A stretch of DNA of 64,000 nucleotides, taken from DASSUW01 sp963730535. Its GTDB lineage: Bacteria > Actinomycetota > Thermoleophilia > Solirubrobacterales > Solirubrobacteraceae. A model generated the notes under the pieces. It was not told the origin of the DNA. It was given only the letters and a program-made list of their open reading frames with translations, and ran no database searches. Shown here in pieces: positions 61,730-64,000 of the stretch (its first letter is position 1; every line of letters starts with the position of its first letter). Position numbers and translations under genes: made by a program. The stretch is taken from the NCBI GenBank assembly GCA_963730535.1, contig CAVSRU010000010.1, positions 105,592 through 169,591 of the forward strand, given 5' to 3'.

Positions 61730-63952
61730 TCAGGCGCTGGCCGGCGCCACCTGCGGCTCGTGCTCGAACTTCGGCAGCCAGTGCAGGCCCTTGGGCAGGT
61801 ACCAGTTGCGCTTGCCGAGCAGCTTCATCGTGGCCGGGAGGAGGACCGCCCGGACCAGCGTGGCGTCGATCAGGATGGCGGCGGCGAGGCCGACGCCGAG
61901 CTGCTTCATCGCCTGGTCGCCGCCGGTCGCGAACATCGCGAACGTGATGACCATGACCGCGGCGGCGCTCGTGATGATGCCGGCGGTGCTCTTGATGCCG
62001 TGGGCGACGGCCTTGTCCGTGGACATCCCGCGGTCGACCGCCTCGCGGATCCGGCTCAGGACGAACACGTGGTAGTCCATCGAGAGGCCGAACAGGATCA
62101 CGAAGAGGAAGAGCGGCAGCCAGGGGGCGATGCCACCCACCGACTCGAAGCCGAGCAGCTTCTCGCCGTGCCCGTCCTGGAACACCAGGGTCAGGATGCC
62201 GTAGGCCGAACCGACCGACAGCAGGTTGAGGATGATCGCCTTGATCGGCACCACGATCGAGCGGAACGTGACCAGCAGCAGGATGAAGGCCATCGCGAGG
62301 ACGAACAGGAACACGATCGGCAGGTGCGCCTTCATCGTGTCCAGGAAGTCCTTCGAGCTGGCCGTCATGCCGCCGACGGCGACATCGGCGCCGGCGAGCT
62401 TGCCGACGGTCGCCGGGACGACGTCCTCGCGCAGCACCTCGAGCGAGCGCTCGGACGCGGCGTCGGTGCCCTTGCCGTCGACCGCGAGGCCGACCTGGGC
62501 GACGGTCTTGTCCGGGCTGATGTCGACGAACGACGGCTCCGACAGCTTGCCGGTGGCGATCGCCTTCTCCTGAAGGTCGGCGATGGCGGCCTTGACCTCG
62601 GGCGTCGTGACGTCCTTGGCCTTGACGACAGTGATGGCCGGCACGGTGCCGCCGGGGAACGCGGCGTCGATGCGGTCGAGCGTCTGCATGATCGGCTCGC
62701 TGCGGGACATGCCCTCGGTGCCGGGCTCCTTGAACTGCATGCCGAGCGCGGGGACCGACAGGGCGACGAGGATGCCGCCGGCGGCGATCGCCGAGACGAG
62801 CGGGCGCTTGAGGACGCGGTCGAGGATCGCGCCCCACATGCGGGACTCGCCGCCGTTGCGGTGACGGCGCTTGGCGATGTAGGGGACGCGGCCCTTCTCC
62901 AGCCAGCCCTTCTGGCCGAGATAGGACAGCATCGCGGGGAGCACGGTGAGCGACCCGAGCACGGCCACGCCGACGACGGTGATCGTGCCGATGCCGAAGG
63001 ACGTGAAGATCGGGTTGCCCGAGAAGAACATGCCGGCCATGGCCGCCATGACGGTGAAGCCTGAGATCAGCACGGCGCGGCCGGAGGTGGCGGCGGCGAC
63101 GTCGAGCGCGGCCGCGGGGGAGCGGCCCTTGTCCTGCTCCTCCATCATCCGCCGCAGGTAGAACATCGCGTAGTCGACGCCGACCGCGAGGCCGACGAGC
63201 TGCACGACCTGGGCGACGGCCGGATGAAGACCGGAGAGCTGGCTGAGCGGACCGAGGAGGCCGATGGTGGCGCCGACCGAGGTCAGGCCGAGAAGGAGCG
63301 GGACGCCGGCGGCGACGGCCGCGCCGAAGGCGAGCAGGAGGATGAGCAGCGTGCCGCCCATCGAGAGCTGCAGGGAGCGCGCCTCGTCGGCGGCTTCCTT
63401 GTCGTTGAGGGCGTAGCGCTCGGACGCGGCGCCGTACTCCTCGACGCGAAGCTCGGGATGCGACTTCTGGACGGCGGTGACGGCGGCGATGGGCGCCTCG
63501 GCCTGCTTGGCGAGCGCTTCGGTGTCCTCCTCGTCACCCGTGCCCGGGAGGCTGAAGTTGACGACGACCGAGCGGCCGTCCTTGGAGACCGTGTTCTCGC
63601 GATCCTTCGCGACGAGCGGGCTCTCGATCTCGGTTACGCCGTCGATCTTCTCGAGGCGATTGACAACATCGGTGACGGCGGCGGTGACCTGAGGATCGTC
63701 GGCCTTGACCGAGCCCTTGCCCTGCACGAGCACCTGCTCGCCGGCGGTCTTCGGGAACCCGGCTGCGTCGACCATGAGCTCGGCGCGCTTGGCGTCGCCG
63801 TTGCCCATCTCGGCCGTCTTGAGGTTCTGCTGGCCGATGTTGGAGCCTAGGAACGTCGCGAAGACGACGAAGGCGATCCATCCGAGAATTGCGGTCTTGC
63901 GGTGCTGCGCGCTCCATCTACCGGCGCGCGCCGCGAGGTTACGTGGCTGCAT
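61730..63952 (-). CDS. MMPL family transporter (RND-like exporter)
   Basis: The protein has 740 residues. It starts with RKTAILGWIAFVVFATFLGS (first membrane helix) and has two large outer domains (about 40-185 and 390-520) and two bundles of membrane helices. Signatures are VGVDYAMFYLRRMMEE and LFGLSMDYHVFVLSRIREA, which contain the proton-relay Asp-Tyr pairs. MMPL proteins export lipids or drugs. GGAGG lies 10 bases upstream of the ATG at 63952. The start of the operon may lie beyond the window. Confidence 0.92.
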   Translation of the reverse strand: MQPRNLAARAGRWSAQHRKTAILGWIAFVVFATFLGSNIGQQNLKTAEMGNGDAKRAELMVDAAGFPKTAGEQVLVQGKGSVKADDPQVTAAVTDVVNRLEKIDGVTEIESPLVAKDRENTVSKDGRSVVVNFSLPGTGDEEDTEALAKQAEAPIAAVTAVQKSHPELRVEEYGAASERYALNDKEAADEARSLQLSMGGTLLILLLAFGAAVAAGVPLLLGLTSVGATIGLLGPLSQLSGLHPAVAQVVQLVGLAVGVDYAMFYLRRMMEEQDKGRSPAAALDVAAATSGRAVLISGFTVMAAMAGMFFSGNPIFTSFGIGTITVVGVAVLGSLTVLPAMLSYLGQKGWLEKGRVPYIAKRRHRNGGESRMWGAILDRVLKRPLVSAIAAGGILVALSVPALGMQFKEPGTEGMSRSEPIMQTLDRIDAAFPGGTVPAITVVKAKDVTTPEVKAAIADLQEKAIATGKLSEPSFVDISPDKTVAQVGLAVDGKGTDAASERSLEVLREDVVPATVGKLAGADVAVGGMTASSKDFLDTMKAHLPIVFLFVLAMAFILLLVTFRSIVVPIKAIILNLLSVGSAYGILTLVFQDGHGEKLLGFESVGGIAPWLPLFLFVILFGLSMDYHVFVLSRIREAVDRGMSTDKAVAHGIKSTAGIITSAAAVMVITFAMFATGGDQAMKQLGVGLAAAILIDATLVRAVLLPATMKLLGKRNWYLPKGLHWLPKFEHEPQVAPASA

Positions 63953-64000
63953 TTTGGGGAGTTCCTCCGAGAGGGGGTTCGGGAGAGGTCCGGTGATGCT

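Overview
The window is very GC-rich chromosomal DNA from a high-GC actinobacterium, most likely of the Thermoleophilia (Solirubrobacter/Conexibacter-like). The placement is an inference from gene content: a division and cell-wall (dcw) cluster with a DAP-type MurE, a three-gene transhydrogenase, a two-subunit glycine decarboxylase, a Tad-type secretion block, many GTG/TTG starts and pervasive ATGA/GTGA overlaps. I saw no tRNA, rRNA, CRISPR array, insertion sequence or origin.

Layout. 0-10.4 kb: an exported terpenoid-cyclase-repeat protein cut by the left edge, pntAA-pntAB-pntB, an exported lamin-tail/nuclease gene broken by frameshifts, a degenerate nuclease-fold protein, a MOSC protein, folP, and a Rho-like protein that lacks catalytic residues. 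10.4-21.3 kb: a conserved hypothetical, two phosphotransferase-fold kinases around a SorC-type regulator, then a sugar-alcohol locus (inositol-monophosphatase-like phosphatase, DeoR regulator, mannitol-type dehydrogenase, divergent from an ABC sugar importer with its own promoter). 21.3-26.3 kb: response regulator, histidine kinase, cpaB, tadA, tadB, tadC in one overlapping operon. 26.3-53.6 kb: the dcw cluster in four blocks: mraZ-rsmH-ftsL-ftsI, murE-murF-mraY, murD-ftsW-murG and murC-ftsQ-ftsZ. They are separated by a TetR/AidB cassette with an MFS remnant, by a ClpN/HTH/ATL cassette, and by a glycerol/dihydroxyacetone island (aquaporin, DhaK, DhaL, EI, HPr, DhaM, IclR) followed by recQ and an ArsR/SRPBCC/VOC operon. 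53.6-64 kb: a GGDEF/HD-GYP membrane protein, the glycine cleavage operon gcvT-gcvH-gcvPA-gcvPB with ThuA and Gfo/Idh genes attached, a strong terminator, and a convergent MMPL exporter.

The most unusual signal is an intergenic repeat family with inverted ends (GTCAACTGCGGC...GCAGTTGAC) in four copies. Three of them lie exactly at seams where foreign cassettes abut dcw blocks. Some copies carry an internal hairpin whose paired arms change together. I did not recognise this element.

The glycerol/DHA island appears to be controlled by IclR through a near-identical 19-bp palindrome in front of the aquaporin gene and over the iclR start.

At least eleven frameshifts (eight in one nuclease gene, one each in tadA, rsmH and mraY), and a possible twelfth in a Gfo/Idh gene, all go in the same direction, as single extra bases. 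Two hit genes expected to be essential, so sequence error is the likeliest explanation for most of them.
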